Assembly: GCF_025993685.1 (NCBI RefSeq)
Contig: NZ_DAJPEN010000001.1
Location: forward strand, 4,030,001 to 4,094,000
Length of the DNA: 64,000 bases
Source: Bacteroides mediterraneensis
GTDB lineage: Bacteria; Bacteroidota; Bacteroidia; Bacteroidales; Bacteroidaceae
Direction: 5' to 3'
Shown here: one piece after another, positions 26,229 to 35,576 of the stretch
Position numbering within the stretch: position 1 is the stretch's first letter
How the letters are laid out: every line of letters begins with the position of its first letter
Position numbers and translations under genes: made by a program
The notes under the pieces: model-generated
What the model saw: only the letters and a program-made list of their open reading frames with translations
What the model was told of the DNA's origin: nothing
Database searches by the model: none

Positions 26229-28226
26229 ATGAAGCATCTGATTTTATGTGGTGTGATGTGGCTGTGTGGATTGGGCCTGGCCGTGGCTCAAAGTGTTCCG
26301 CAGGTAATTCCTGCCTTGCAGCAGTGGAAGTCGGCCAAGGGTAGACTGGTATTGCCGGAATCGGGCAAGGTAATCGTTTCTTCGGACGAGGAAGAAGCGT
26401 TAAAGCAGAGTGCCGAAATATTGGTGCAGGACCTGAAAACGATGTTTGGATGGGATTATCGTGTGGTTACCGGAAAGAAAGAAAAAGGAGCGGTATTTCT
26501 GACCCTGGGCAAATCGGATGAGGCCCTGGGTGACGAAGGTTACCGGATGGGAATCCGAAGCGAAGTGACGATTGAAGCGCCTACTCCGAAAGGGGTTTTC
26601 TGGGGAACACGCACCTTGTTGCAGATGATTCATAATCAGCCGGAAGGACTGATGAAAGGGCAGGCCACGGATTTTCCCTTGTATCCGAACCGGGGATTCA
26701 TGATTGACGTGGCCCGCAAGTTCTTTACGATGGATTATTTGCGTGATTATGTGAAGATTCTTTCGTTTTATAAATTGAATGAACTTCAGGTGCATTTGAA
26801 TGACAATGGGTTTGTGGAGTTCTTTGGGAATGACTGGAACAAGACGTATGCGGCTTTCCGTCTGGAAAGTGAACGTTATCCGGGACTGACGGCAAAGGAT
26901 GGCTCTTATACGAAGGCGGAATTCCGGGATTTCCAGAAGATGGCGGCCTCGTACGGGGTCAATGTGATTCCGGAAATTGATGTGCCGGCTCATTCCTTGG
27001 CTTTTACGCATTACAATCCCCGGTTGGCGGCAGATAATAAAGCATACGGAATGGACCATCTGGATTTATACAAACAGGAAGTGTATGATTTTGTGGATTC
27101 TCTTTTCGATGAGTATTTGTCGGGAGAAGACCCGGTGTTTGTGGGACCGGAGGTACATATCGGAACGGATGAATATAATCAGAAAGAATCGGAACAGTTC
27201 CGTCATTTCACGAATCATTACCTGGACTTTGTGTCGAAATATGGGAAGACGCCGCGTTTGTGGGGAAGTCTGAGCGTCATGAAGGGAGAAACGCCTGTCG
27301 ATTTGAAAGGGAAAGTGGTAAGTGCCTGGAATTACGATTGGATGGATGTACAGACCTGCCTGGATGCAGGAGCCAAGGTGGTGAATTTGTGTGATGGATT
27401 GTTGTATTTGGTTCCTGCAGCACATTATTATTATGATTTTCTGAACTATCAATGGCTATATGAAAACTGGATGCCAGAAATGATGCGTGCGGATGACCCG
27501 AAGATGACTGTACGTCATCCCAATTTCTTAGGTGCCATGCTGGCAGTTTGGAATGACCGGGTGGGTAATGGCATTAGTGAACAGGATGTGCATTACCGTA
27601 CCTTCCCAGGTTTGCAGGTGGTGTGTGAAAAGATGTGGAAAGGAGATAATGCAGGTCAAGTGCCTTTTGAACAATTCATGGCGCTTTGTGCGGCTACTCC
27701 TGAGGCCCCGGGGGTAAATTTGCTGGCTAAGGTGGACAAGCAGACTACACTGGTTGGAGCAGAAAAAGAAGTTGTTTTGTCTGGAATGGAAGTGGTGACT
27801 ACGGAGGTGGATGAAATCGGATATCCGTATGCGGTAGAATTTGAATTGTGTCCGGATTCCGTTCCGAATATTGATGCAATACTGTTTAAAGGCCCGCATT
27901 CAGAATTTGTTTCCAACTGGCAGAATACAGGAAAATTTGCTTTCCGCCGTGACGGTTATGAGTTTGTGTTCCATGCGTATCGTTTGCCTGTAGGAACATG
28001 GACAAAAGTGAGGATAGAAGGTGATGTGAAAGGTACATCTTTGTTTGTAAACGGTCAGTTGCAGGAAAGACTGGAAGGCCGTGTCGGTGAGATATATAAT
28101 GAAAAGAGGAACCGGAAAGACCGTTTCTGGTATCAGGAAACACTGATTTTCCCTTTGAAGCAGTTGGGCGATACCAAAATGGGATTTAAGGGTAAGGTGA
28201 AGAATTTAGTATGTATTCCACTTTAA
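26229..28226 (+). CDS. Second secreted GH20 beta-N-acetylhexosaminidase with LamG-like domain
   Basis: The ATG at 26229 begins a signal peptide (MKHLILCGVMWLCGLGLAVA); frames upstream overlap the previous stop. The protein has 665 residues. The GH20b domain is followed by a barrel with LQVHLNDNGF and the catalytic Asp314-Glu315 in HIGTDEYNQ. This variant motif (GTDE instead of GGDE) and the low similarity to the first GH20 suggest a different linkage specificity. The C-terminal 180 residues look like a concanavalin/LamG-type sandwich (GTWTKVRIEGDVKGTSLFVN). It lies 26 bp after the first GH20 gene. Confidence 0.9.
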   Translation: MKHLILCGVMWLCGLGLAVAQSVPQVIPALQQWKSAKGRLVLPESGKVIVSSDEEEALKQSAEILVQDLKTMFGWDYRVVTGKKEKGAVFLTLGKSDEALGDEGYRMGIRSEVTIEAPTPKGVFWGTRTLLQMIHNQPEGLMKGQATDFPLYPNRGFMIDVARKFFTMDYLRDYVKILSFYKLNELQVHLNDNGFVEFFGNDWNKTYAAFRLESERYPGLTAKDGSYTKAEFRDFQKMAASYGVNVIPEIDVPAHSLAFTHYNPRLAADNKAYGMDHLDLYKQEVYDFVDSLFDEYLSGEDPVFVGPEVHIGTDEYNQKESEQFRHFTNHYLDFVSKYGKTPRLWGSLSVMKGETPVDLKGKVVSAWNYDWMDVQTCLDAGAKVVNLCDGLLYLVPAAHYYYDFLNYQWLYENWMPEMMRADDPKMTVRHPNFLGAMLAVWNDRVGNGISEQDVHYRTFPGLQVVCEKMWKGDNAGQVPFEQFMALCAATPEAPGVNLLAKVDKQTTLVGAEKEVVLSGMEVVTTEVDEIGYPYAVEFELCPDSVPNIDAILFKGPHSEFVSNWQNTGKFAFRRDGYEFVFHAYRLPVGTWTKVRIEGDVKGTSLFVNGQLQERLEGRVGEIYNEKRNRKDRFWYQETLIFPLKQLGDTKMGFKGKVKNLVCIPL

Positions 28227-28238
28227 TATTAAGAATTT

Positions 28239-31200
28239 ATGGTGAGATTGAATCATTTTTTTTTCATTGTGGGGTTATTGATATGGACCACATTGAATGT
28301 AAGTGCACAGGAACGGTATGATCAAAACCGGTTTTATAATTTATGCCCGTTTTATACATTAAATAAGGCGCTGGGCTATGATGCGGAAGGTGTATCGGTC
28401 GTTTTGAAATCTTTAGATGCAACCGATAAGGGGCAGCAATGGAGTGTCAATGACCTTTCTGGAAGTTTCCGTCTGGTAAACGTGTTTGATAATAAAGCAC
28501 TGAGGGCAGATGTAGACCATAGATTGCCGACCATAGCAGAAGTGAATGGAAGTGATGAGGCACAGCTTTGGACTATACAGAAAAACGGAAAGTTTGTACA
28601 GCTTATTCCTGCAAATACTCCTTCGCTGATGCTGGTATGTCAGAAGAATGGTAAACTGGAACTGGCCGACCGGAAGACTGTGGAGAAGAAAGATTTTTCT
28701 TTATTCCAGATTCAGTTAAGCAATATGCCCATGCCGGAAGGAGTTGGTGTGACCGTGCGTGAAAAGGTATATTGGGAAGATGAAACCCGTTTCGAAGAAA
28801 ATAAGGAAGTGGGTCATGCCACGTATATGCCTTATCCTTCTGAAAAGGCAATGTTGAGTGACAAGGCATTTTATGACCGTCCTTGGGAAGAGGTGCATAA
28901 TCCTGCCTATATGCTGCTGAACGGGAAGTGGGCTTTTCACTGGGTGTCGGAGCCTTCCCAGAGGCCGTTGGATTTCTACAAAGAGGATTTCGATATCTCC
29001 GGTTGGGATAGCATTCCGGTGCCGTCTAACTGGGAAATGCAAGGATACGACCGTCCGATTTATGCGAATGTGGAATATCCGCATGCCAATACACCGCCTT
29101 ATATCCAGGCCCGCAAAGGTTTCAACGACGGTGGAAAGAACTATGGTATCAATCCGGTAGGTTCGTATGTGCGTACTTTCAATCTTCCGGATGGATGGAA
29201 CGGAAAACGTACGTTCATCCATTTTGGAGGTATTTACAGTGCTGCTTTCGTGTATCTGAACGGAAAGTATGTGGGATATTCACAGGGCTCTAACAACGTA
29301 GCCGAGTTTGATTTGACCCCGTATTTGAAAGCAGGAGAGAACCGGTTGGCGGTACAGGTGTTCCGCTGGTGTGACGGTTCGTATCTGGAATGTCAGGATA
29401 TGTTCCGTATGAGTGGTATTTTCCGGGATGTGTATTTATATAATGTACCGAAGGTAAGCGTACGCGACCACTACATCACTTGTTTGCTGGATAAAGAGAA
29501 GAACTACGAAAGTGGAACCATGAACGTGAAGCTGTCGTTGGACAACCGTGACAAGCTGAAGGGTACCAAGAACCTGCTGGTTCGTCTGCTAGATCCGGAA
29601 GGCCGCAAAGTGGCCGAATCGGAGGTGGCTGTGAAATATGCCCCTTCTTCTCCGGTGAGCGTGGCCAATGTGTCGTTCGATTTGTCGGGTCTGTCATTAT
29701 GGACGGCAGAGACTCCTTCGTTGTACACGGTTCAGGTGATACAGCGTCAGGGCGACAAGGACGAAATGGCGTTTTCTACGAAATATGGTTTCCGGGATAT
29801 CCAGGTAAAAGGTTCTTTGCTCTACCTGAACGGGAAACGAGTGTTCTTCAAGGGAACGAACCGTCATGACACGCATCCGGTGTACGGACGGGCGGTGACT
29901 ACCGAATCGATGCTGTGGGATGTGCTGACCATGAAGCGGAACAATATCAATACCATCCGTACGTCGCATTATCCGAATGCGGCCAAGATGTATGCCATGT
30001 TCGACTATTATGGCTTGTACACCATGGATGAGGCTGACTTGGAAGACCATGCCAACCAGTCTATCAGTGACATGCCTTCGTGGATACCGGCGTTTGTGGA
30101 CCGTATCGACCGGATGGTGTTGCGCGACCGCAATCATCCGAGCATCATTTTCTGGAGTTTGGGTAATGAGGCCGGAGGTGGAGAGAATTTCCGTGACTGT
30201 TATGCAGCTGCCAAGAAACTGGACAGCCGTCCGGTGCATTATGAAGGTACACGCGACGGGAAATCATACGGAGGTAACCGTTTCAGCGATTTCTATTCCA
30301 AGATGTATCCGAGCATGGACTGGATGGATGAACACGTGAGCGCGTTCGAAAAGCCTCTCTTTGTCTGTGAATATGCGCACGCCATGGGAAATGCCATCGG
30401 TAACCTGAAAGAGTATTGGGAAAGCATTGAAGGCAGTAAGGCTACGATTGGAGGAGCCATCTGGGATTGGATAGACCAGGCGATTTACGAACCTCATGAA
30501 ATGAAGAAAGGGATTTATCGCTTGCATACGGGATATGACTTCCCGGGCCCGCATCAGGGTAACTTCTGTTCAAACGGTATCGTCCCGGCCACACGGGAAG
30601 AATCACCGAAGCTGAAGGAAGTGAAAGCCATTTATCAATATGTAGGCTTCAAGTGTCTGGGTACGGATGCGGCACACAATGTAGCCAATATCCAGGTGAC
30701 CAATAAATATGCGTTCCTGCCGTTGAACGGCTTCGACTTGAAATGGGAGACGGTAAAGAATGGAGAGATTGTGGGGGCCGACAGCTTGAAACTGGAGGCG
30801 GTGCTTCCGGGCGATTCCGTGGCTCTCAGTCTGAAACTGACGGGTGTGAATCTGTCGGGTGCACAGAAGAACGGCGATGAAGTGATGGTAAATCTGCACG
30901 TGCGGATGCTGTCGTCTACCGTATGGGCAGAAGCAGGACATGAGGTGGCCTTCCGTCAGTTTGAACTGACCGAACGGGCGGCATTGCCGGAACTGGCTGC
31001 GAAGAAAAAGAAAAACAACTGGGATGTTCGGGAAGATGAGAAACAGGTTTCAGTAGCGAATGAAAAGGTACGTGCCGTATTCGACAAGACCACAGGTCAG
31101 CTGATTCAGTTGAACATGGGCGGTAAGGAAATTATCAGTCATAAGGGCGGTTTCTTGTACGATAACCATCGCTGGATTGAAAATGATTTGTTCAAGGAAG

Positions 31201-31826
31201 TGGCCAACGGGCTGGATGCAGCCGGTACATGCGAAGTAACTGTGGAAAAAGGAAAGGTGTTGGTACGTACTTCCCGCGGAGGCTCTTTGTGTGCCACCAA
31301 TATTGTGTATACTTTCACTCCAGACGGTGTGTTGGATATGGATGTACGTTTCTCTCCGCAGACTGCCAATTTGCGCCGTTGCGGGCTGGTATGCCTGTTG
31401 GATTCTACGTTGACACAGGTAAATTATTATGCACATGGGCCGTGGGAAAACTACGTAGACCGGAAAGACGCCTGCCCGGTAGGACGTTATACTACTACGG
31501 TAGATGAAATGGGTGGCAAGTATGTCAAACCGCAGTCCATGGGCAACCGGGAAGGCTTGCGCAGTTTGGAACTGACCGATGCATCCGGCAAGGGTATCCG
31601 TATCCAGACGCAGGGTAATGTGTCGTTCTCCGCGTTGCGTTACACTGACGAGGATTTGATGAACACCAAGCATACATGGGAACTGGAGAAACGTCCTTAC
31701 GTGGTGCTGCACCTGGATGCGGCGCTTCGAGGACTGGGCAATGCAAGCTGCGGTCCGGAAACCATGCTGAAATACCAGATTCCGCAGAAACCGATGAGTT
31801 ACAAACTTCGTATTTCCGCTTTATAA
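28239..31826 (+). CDS. GH2 beta-galactosidase (LacZ-type) with N-terminal beta-trefoil-like domain
   Basis: The 1195-residue secreted enzyme has a signal peptide (MVRLNHFFFIVGLLIWTTLNVSA). Residues 25-165 form a ricin/beta-trefoil-like module (GQQWSVNDLSGSFRLVN, AQLWTIQKNGKFVQLI). A full LacZ-type GH2 follows: sugar-binding domain, Ig-like domains, and a TIM barrel with acid/base Glu644 in SLGNEAGGG and nucleophile Glu711 in FVCEYAHAMGN. A C-terminal beta-galactosidase small-chain domain is also present (YAHGPWENYVDRKD). It should remove terminal beta-galactose, complementing the two hexosaminidases upstream. The start is 12 bp after the GH20 stop, so co-expression is expected. Confidence 0.94.
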   Translation: MVRLNHFFFIVGLLIWTTLNVSAQERYDQNRFYNLCPFYTLNKALGYDAEGVSVVLKSLDATDKGQQWSVNDLSGSFRLVNVFDNKALRADVDHRLPTIAEVNGSDEAQLWTIQKNGKFVQLIPANTPSLMLVCQKNGKLELADRKTVEKKDFSLFQIQLSNMPMPEGVGVTVREKVYWEDETRFEENKEVGHATYMPYPSEKAMLSDKAFYDRPWEEVHNPAYMLLNGKWAFHWVSEPSQRPLDFYKEDFDISGWDSIPVPSNWEMQGYDRPIYANVEYPHANTPPYIQARKGFNDGGKNYGINPVGSYVRTFNLPDGWNGKRTFIHFGGIYSAAFVYLNGKYVGYSQGSNNVAEFDLTPYLKAGENRLAVQVFRWCDGSYLECQDMFRMSGIFRDVYLYNVPKVSVRDHYITCLLDKEKNYESGTMNVKLSLDNRDKLKGTKNLLVRLLDPEGRKVAESEVAVKYAPSSPVSVANVSFDLSGLSLWTAETPSLYTVQVIQRQGDKDEMAFSTKYGFRDIQVKGSLLYLNGKRVFFKGTNRHDTHPVYGRAVTTESMLWDVLTMKRNNINTIRTSHYPNAAKMYAMFDYYGLYTMDEADLEDHANQSISDMPSWIPAFVDRIDRMVLRDRNHPSIIFWSLGNEAGGGENFRDCYAAAKKLDSRPVHYEGTRDGKSYGGNRFSDFYSKMYPSMDWMDEHVSAFEKPLFVCEYAHAMGNAIGNLKEYWESIEGSKATIGGAIWDWIDQAIYEPHEMKKGIYRLHTGYDFPGPHQGNFCSNGIVPATREESPKLKEVKAIYQYVGFKCLGTDAAHNVANIQVTNKYAFLPLNGFDLKWETVKNGEIVGADSLKLEAVLPGDSVALSLKLTGVNLSGAQKNGDEVMVNLHVRMLSSTVWAEAGHEVAFRQFELTERAALPELAAKKKKNNWDVREDEKQVSVANEKVRAVFDKTTGQLIQLNMGGKEIISHKGGFLYDNHRWIENDLFKEVANGLDAAGTCEVTVEKGKVLVRTSRGGSLCATNIVYTFTPDGVLDMDVRFSPQTANLRRCGLVCLLDSTLTQVNYYAHGPWENYVDRKDACPVGRYTTTVDEMGGKYVKPQSMGNREGLRSLELTDASGKGIRIQTQGNVSFSALRYTDEDLMNTKHTWELEKRPYVVLHLDAALRGLGNASCGPETMLKYQIPQKPMSYKLRISAL

Positions 31827-31850
31827 ACTTTAATAACCTAAAACCAAATT

Positions 31851-33419
31851 ATGAACAAACTTTACCCCCTTGCCGGTATGGTTACCCTATCGGCTGTGAC
31901 CACTGCCTGTCAGCAAGCTGACAAGCAGGAAAAGAAGCAATACAACATTGTGTATATCATGACCGATGACCATACGGCGCAGATGATGAGCTGTTATGAC
32001 ACACGCTACATGGAAACTCCCAATCTGGACCGGATTGCCAATGAAGGTGTACGTTTTACCAATAGTTTTGTGGCCAACTCGTTGAGTGGTCCCAGCCGTG
32101 CCTGTATGCTGACCGGAAAACATTCTTGCGGCAACAAGTTCTATGATAATACCACTTGTGTGTTCGACAGCGCGCAGCAGACGTTCCCGAAACTGCTGCG
32201 CAAGGCTGGCTATCAGACGGCCATTATTGGAAAATGGCATTTGGAAAGTCTGCCCTCTGGTTTCGATTATTGGGAAATTGTGCCGGGGCAGGGTGATTAT
32301 TATAATCCGAATTTTATTACACAGGACAACGATACCATCCAGAAGCACGGATATATTACCAATATCATTACGGACGATGCCATCGACTGGCTGGAGCACA
32401 AGCGGGATGAGAAGAAACCTTTCTGCCTGATGATTCACCATAAGGCGATTCACCGTAACTGGATGGCGGATACCTGCAACCTGGCCTTGTATGAAGACAA
32501 GACCTTCCCGTTGCCGGATAATTTCTTTGACGATTATGAAGGACGTGAAGCAGCTGCGGCACAGGAAATGAGCATCGTAAAGGATATGGACATGATTTAT
32601 GACCTGAAGATGCTCCGTCCGGACAAGGATTCCCGCTTAAAGAGCGTGTATGAAAGTTTTCTGGGACGTTTGGACAGTGCGCAGCGTGCGGCCTGGGACA
32701 AATTCTACGGCCCGATTATTGATGACTTCTATAAAAAGAATCCGCAAGGAAAGGAACTGGCCAACTGGAAGTTCCAGCGTTATATGCGTGATTATATGAA
32801 GACGGTCAAATCATTGGATGACAATGTGGGGCGTGTGCTGGATTACCTGAAAGAAAAAGGTTTGCTGGAAAATACATTGATTGTCTATACTTCCGACCAA
32901 GGATTCTATATGGGAGAGCATGGTTGGTTCGACAAGCGTTTCATGTATGAAGAGTCCATGCATACCCCGCTGATTATGCGTCTGCCGGAAGGCTTTACCC
33001 GCAAGGGAGACATTACGGAAATGGTGCAGAATATCGACTATGCGCCTACTTTCCTGGAATTGGCGGGAGTGGAAGTTCCGTCGGACATGCACGGAGTTTC
33101 TCTGCTGCCTTTGTTGAAAGGAGAGCATCCGAAAGACTGGCGCAAGGCTTTGTATTACCATTTCTACGAGTATCCGGCCGAACACATGGTGAAACGTCAT
33201 TACGGAGTGCGTACAGACCGTTACAAACTGATTCATTTCTATAATGACATTGACACATGGGAACTGTATGACTTGCAGGAAGACCCGCATGAAATGCACA
33301 ACTTGTATGGTCAGAAAGAATATGAGGGAATCGTGACGGAACTGAAGGCGGAAATGGCCAAACTACAGGAGCAGTACAATGACCCGGTACGTTTTTCTCC
33401 GGATCGTGACAAAGAATAA
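31851..33419 (+). CDS. Sulfatase lipoprotein (S1 family, serine-type)
   Basis: The 522-residue protein has a lipoprotein-type signal with the acylated cysteine probably at position 20 (SAVTTACQQ), so it is likely anchored in an outer-membrane leaflet. The sulfatase signature reads SGPSR at 79-83: Ser79 would be converted to formylglycine by an anaerobic sulfatase-maturating enzyme encoded elsewhere. Metal-binding IMTDDHTAQM is at 36-45. It follows GH20 and GH2 enzymes, which fits desulfation of GlcNAc or galactose in mucin or keratan-type glycans before exo-cleavage. The position of the sulfate attacked cannot be told from sequence. Confidence 0.92.
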   Translation: MNKLYPLAGMVTLSAVTTACQQADKQEKKQYNIVYIMTDDHTAQMMSCYDTRYMETPNLDRIANEGVRFTNSFVANSLSGPSRACMLTGKHSCGNKFYDNTTCVFDSAQQTFPKLLRKAGYQTAIIGKWHLESLPSGFDYWEIVPGQGDYYNPNFITQDNDTIQKHGYITNIITDDAIDWLEHKRDEKKPFCLMIHHKAIHRNWMADTCNLALYEDKTFPLPDNFFDDYEGREAAAAQEMSIVKDMDMIYDLKMLRPDKDSRLKSVYESFLGRLDSAQRAAWDKFYGPIIDDFYKKNPQGKELANWKFQRYMRDYMKTVKSLDDNVGRVLDYLKEKGLLENTLIVYTSDQGFYMGEHGWFDKRFMYEESMHTPLIMRLPEGFTRKGDITEMVQNIDYAPTFLELAGVEVPSDMHGVSLLPLLKGEHPKDWRKALYYHFYEYPAEHMVKRHYGVRTDRYKLIHFYNDIDTWELYDLQEDPHEMHNLYGQKEYEGIVTELKAEMAKLQEQYNDPVRFSPDRDKE

Positions 33420-33435
33420 TCTTTAAAGTTTGGAC

Positions 33436-33485
33436 AAAAAAAGGTGCCCGGACGGCTTGTGAGGAGCAGCCCGGGCACCTTTTTT
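33436..33485. terminator. Bidirectional terminator between the sulfatase and mnmA genes
   Basis: GGTGCCCGG (33443-33451) pairs perfectly with CCGGGCACC (33471-33479). An A-run precedes (33436-33442) and a T-run follows (33480-33485), so it works for both converging transcripts. Confidence 0.9.
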
Positions 33486-33500
33486 AGGTATAGGAGTGAT

Positions 33501-34631
33501 TTATTTCGGAAACTTCGCTTCGTTTTCGGCACCTATCTTTTTGATGGCTTGCTGGAAAGCGATGAATCCGCCACCCAGTACCCGGTTGTCTTCGTAGAAC
33601 ACGGCCGACTGACCGGGGGTGATGGCAGAAGCCTCTTGTTGGAAGCGGACCAACAGTTGCCCGTTCTCCAGCAGAATCACCTGGCAAGGAATCGACCGGC
33701 TGCGGTAGCGGATGCGTACAGCCAGCTCCTTACAACTGAGCAACTCGTCCAGACTGGCCACGTTATAGTCCTCTACCAGCATATACTGGGTCTTGAGCTG
33801 GTCGGCATCTCCCAGCATGACTGTGTTTTTGGCCGGATTGATTTTCAATACGTAGGCCGGTTTGCCCAAGGCGATTTCCAATCCTTTCCGCTGTCCGATG
33901 GTGTAGTAGGCGAAACCTTTGTGCTGTCCCAGTTTCAGCCCTTTGCTGTCGACAAACCATCCCGGACCAATTCTTTCGTCAATGTCGGGGCAATGCTCTT
34001 TCAGAAATTCCCGGTAGTCTTTTTCGATGAAGCAGATTTCCATGCTTTCTCCTCCACGGGCTTTGGCCTCGAAACCTTTTGAGGCGAGGTAATCGCGTAC
34101 GCTGGCCTTCGTCATGCCGCCAAGAGGGAACATCATCCGTTTCAAAATTTCTTGCGGCAGTTTCCATAGAAAATACGACTGGTCTTTCAGGGGGTCGTCG
34201 CCGGTCAGGATGTAGCGGTAACCATTGATATCTTTCAACTGGCAGTAATGTCCCGTGGCAATCCAGGCGCAATTGCACCGGTCGGCCCATTCACAGAGAA
34301 TCCGTTCCTTGAACAAGGGATTGCACATTACACAAGGGTTGGGGGTACGTCCCCGCATGTATTCATCGATGAAATACTGCACAATGACCTGACGGAACTC
34401 AGTCCGTACATCGGCCACATGGTGTTCGATGCCCAGGCGGGCAGCCAGCTGTTGCGCCTCAATCACTTCATTGGGCTGATCGTTTCCTGGGGTAAAATGA
34501 GATGCGACGTCCCAGGTACGCATGGTCACGCCTACTACTTCATATCCTTGTTCCTGCAGCATGATGCAGGCAGCCGAACTGTCGATGCCTCCACTCATGC
34601 CGACCAAAACTCTTTTTTCTCTTTCTTTCAT
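33501..34631 (-). CDS. mnmA: tRNA-specific 2-thiouridylase MnmA
   Basis: The 376-residue cytosolic enzyme has the PP-loop SGGIDSS at residues 13-19, the first catalytic cysteine Cys100 in GRTPNPCVMCN and the second Cys200 in ESMEICFIE. It thiolates U34 of tRNAs for Lys, Glu and Gln. The next gene upstream (EFR1-type ferredoxin) ends 18 bp before its start on the same strand, so they probably share a transcript. Confidence 0.93.
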   Translation of the reverse strand: MKEREKRVLVGMSGGIDSSAACIMLQEQGYEVVGVTMRTWDVASHFTPGNDQPNEVIEAQQLAARLGIEHHVADVRTEFRQVIVQYFIDEYMRGRTPNPCVMCNPLFKERILCEWADRCNCAWIATGHYCQLKDINGYRYILTGDDPLKDQSYFLWKLPQEILKRMMFPLGGMTKASVRDYLASKGFEAKARGGESMEICFIEKDYREFLKEHCPDIDERIGPGWFVDSKGLKLGQHKGFAYYTIGQRKGLEIALGKPAYVLKINPAKNTVMLGDADQLKTQYMLVEDYNVASLDELLSCKELAVRIRYRSRSIPCQVILLENGQLLVRFQQEASAITPGQSAVFYEDNRVLGGGFIAFQQAIKKIGAENEAKFPK

Positions 34632-34649
34632 GTAAACGCTGGGTTGAGA

Positions 34650-35456
34650 TTAGAAAAACAATTCCGGTTGACGGCGGGCACTGCACTTTTCGTGGAGGAT
34701 GGCCGCAAACGGGGTACTGAACTTACGGGCCTCGTTCGGACAGCATTTCACGCAGGCACAGCATTTGATGCATTTATAGATGTCCGTTTCAATGGCAGTC
34801 TGGTCTGCATTGAATTGAATGGCATGGGTGGGGCAGACTTCGATACATTCTCCACAGGCGAAACAGCTCTCTGTACAAGTGGGGCATACAGGGGCACCCG
34901 GTGTCCATTGTTTATAGGGGAAGTTTCCTTTGACGGTCAGTTCGGGAATCGGAGTACCGGTTGTGTGCAGGTGGTTCCATTTCTCCAGGCTGGCTTTCCC
35001 AAATTCGCGGGCTCGCAGCAGGTCGTCCGTATCCGGACGTCCGGCGGCGATGGGCAGTTCGGGCGTGCTGTAACTGTGTTCTCCAATAAAGGCTCCGGCA
35101 GTAAGAGGTGAAAAGCCCAGGCTGATGGCTGTATCCCGGAGTTCCAACAAAGCGTCTTCATAATCCCGGTTGCCATATACAACCCCGAGAATCGCAGGAG
35201 CTCCGTTCCCTTTAAGACGTTGCAAACGTTGAAGGGCGAGGACAGGCACGCGTCCGCCGTACACCGGGGTTACAATGACGCATAATTCTCTTTCCAACTC
35301 GATTGGAGAGGAAGATTCATCCAAGGTCAGGTCGGTTTCCATTCTTCTTCCCATACCGATGCCTTCCCCGATAGCCCGTGCGATTTGGGCCGAGGTACGG
35401 GTGGGGGAGAAAAAAATCAGTCGGTTCCCATTCAGTGGGGTAGTGGTTGATGTCAT
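34650..35456 (-). CDS. EFR1-type flavodoxin-ferredoxin protein with two 4Fe-4S clusters
   Basis: The 268-residue protein has an N-terminal flavodoxin-like half (LIFFSPTRTSAQIARAIGEG, VTPVYGGRVP). The C-terminal half holds two ferredoxin-type cysteine clusters, about 191-209 (CPTCTESCFACGECIEVCP) and 229-239 (CIKCCACVKCCP). The first has extra cysteines (CPTC) ahead of it. It probably carries electrons in the cytosol; the partner is unknown. A minus-strand -7 box TATTTTTG (complement of 35486-35493) precedes it. Confidence 0.85.
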   Translation of the reverse strand: MTSTTTPLNGNRLIFFSPTRTSAQIARAIGEGIGMGRRMETDLTLDESSSPIELERELCVIVTPVYGGRVPVLALQRLQRLKGNGAPAILGVVYGNRDYEDALLELRDTAISLGFSPLTAGAFIGEHSYSTPELPIAAGRPDTDDLLRAREFGKASLEKWNHLHTTGTPIPELTVKGNFPYKQWTPGAPVCPTCTESCFACGECIEVCPTHAIQFNADQTAIETDIYKCIKCCACVKCCPNEARKFSTPFAAILHEKCSARRQPELFF

Positions 35457-35545
35457 AAGTTCAATCTGTCAATTTTTGTAGTAGACAAAAATACAATATA
35501 TAAACGAAATTCGGGATTCTTCATCGGGGATTCTTCTTTTATTCG

Positions 35546-35553
35546 TACTTTTG
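35546..35553 (+). promoter_or_regulatory. -7 box of ruvB
   Basis: TACTTTTG matches TAnnTTTG. It overlaps the possible GTG start at 35553, so transcription must begin downstream of that codon. This decides for the ATG at 35577 as the ruvB start. Confidence 0.65.
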
Positions 35554-35576
35554 TGACCAGACTTTTAGACGAATTT

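Noticed and set aside
35553..35576. GTG at 35553 as ruvB start
   Set aside because: It overlaps the -7 box and the extra residues are not part of the usual RuvB N-terminus.
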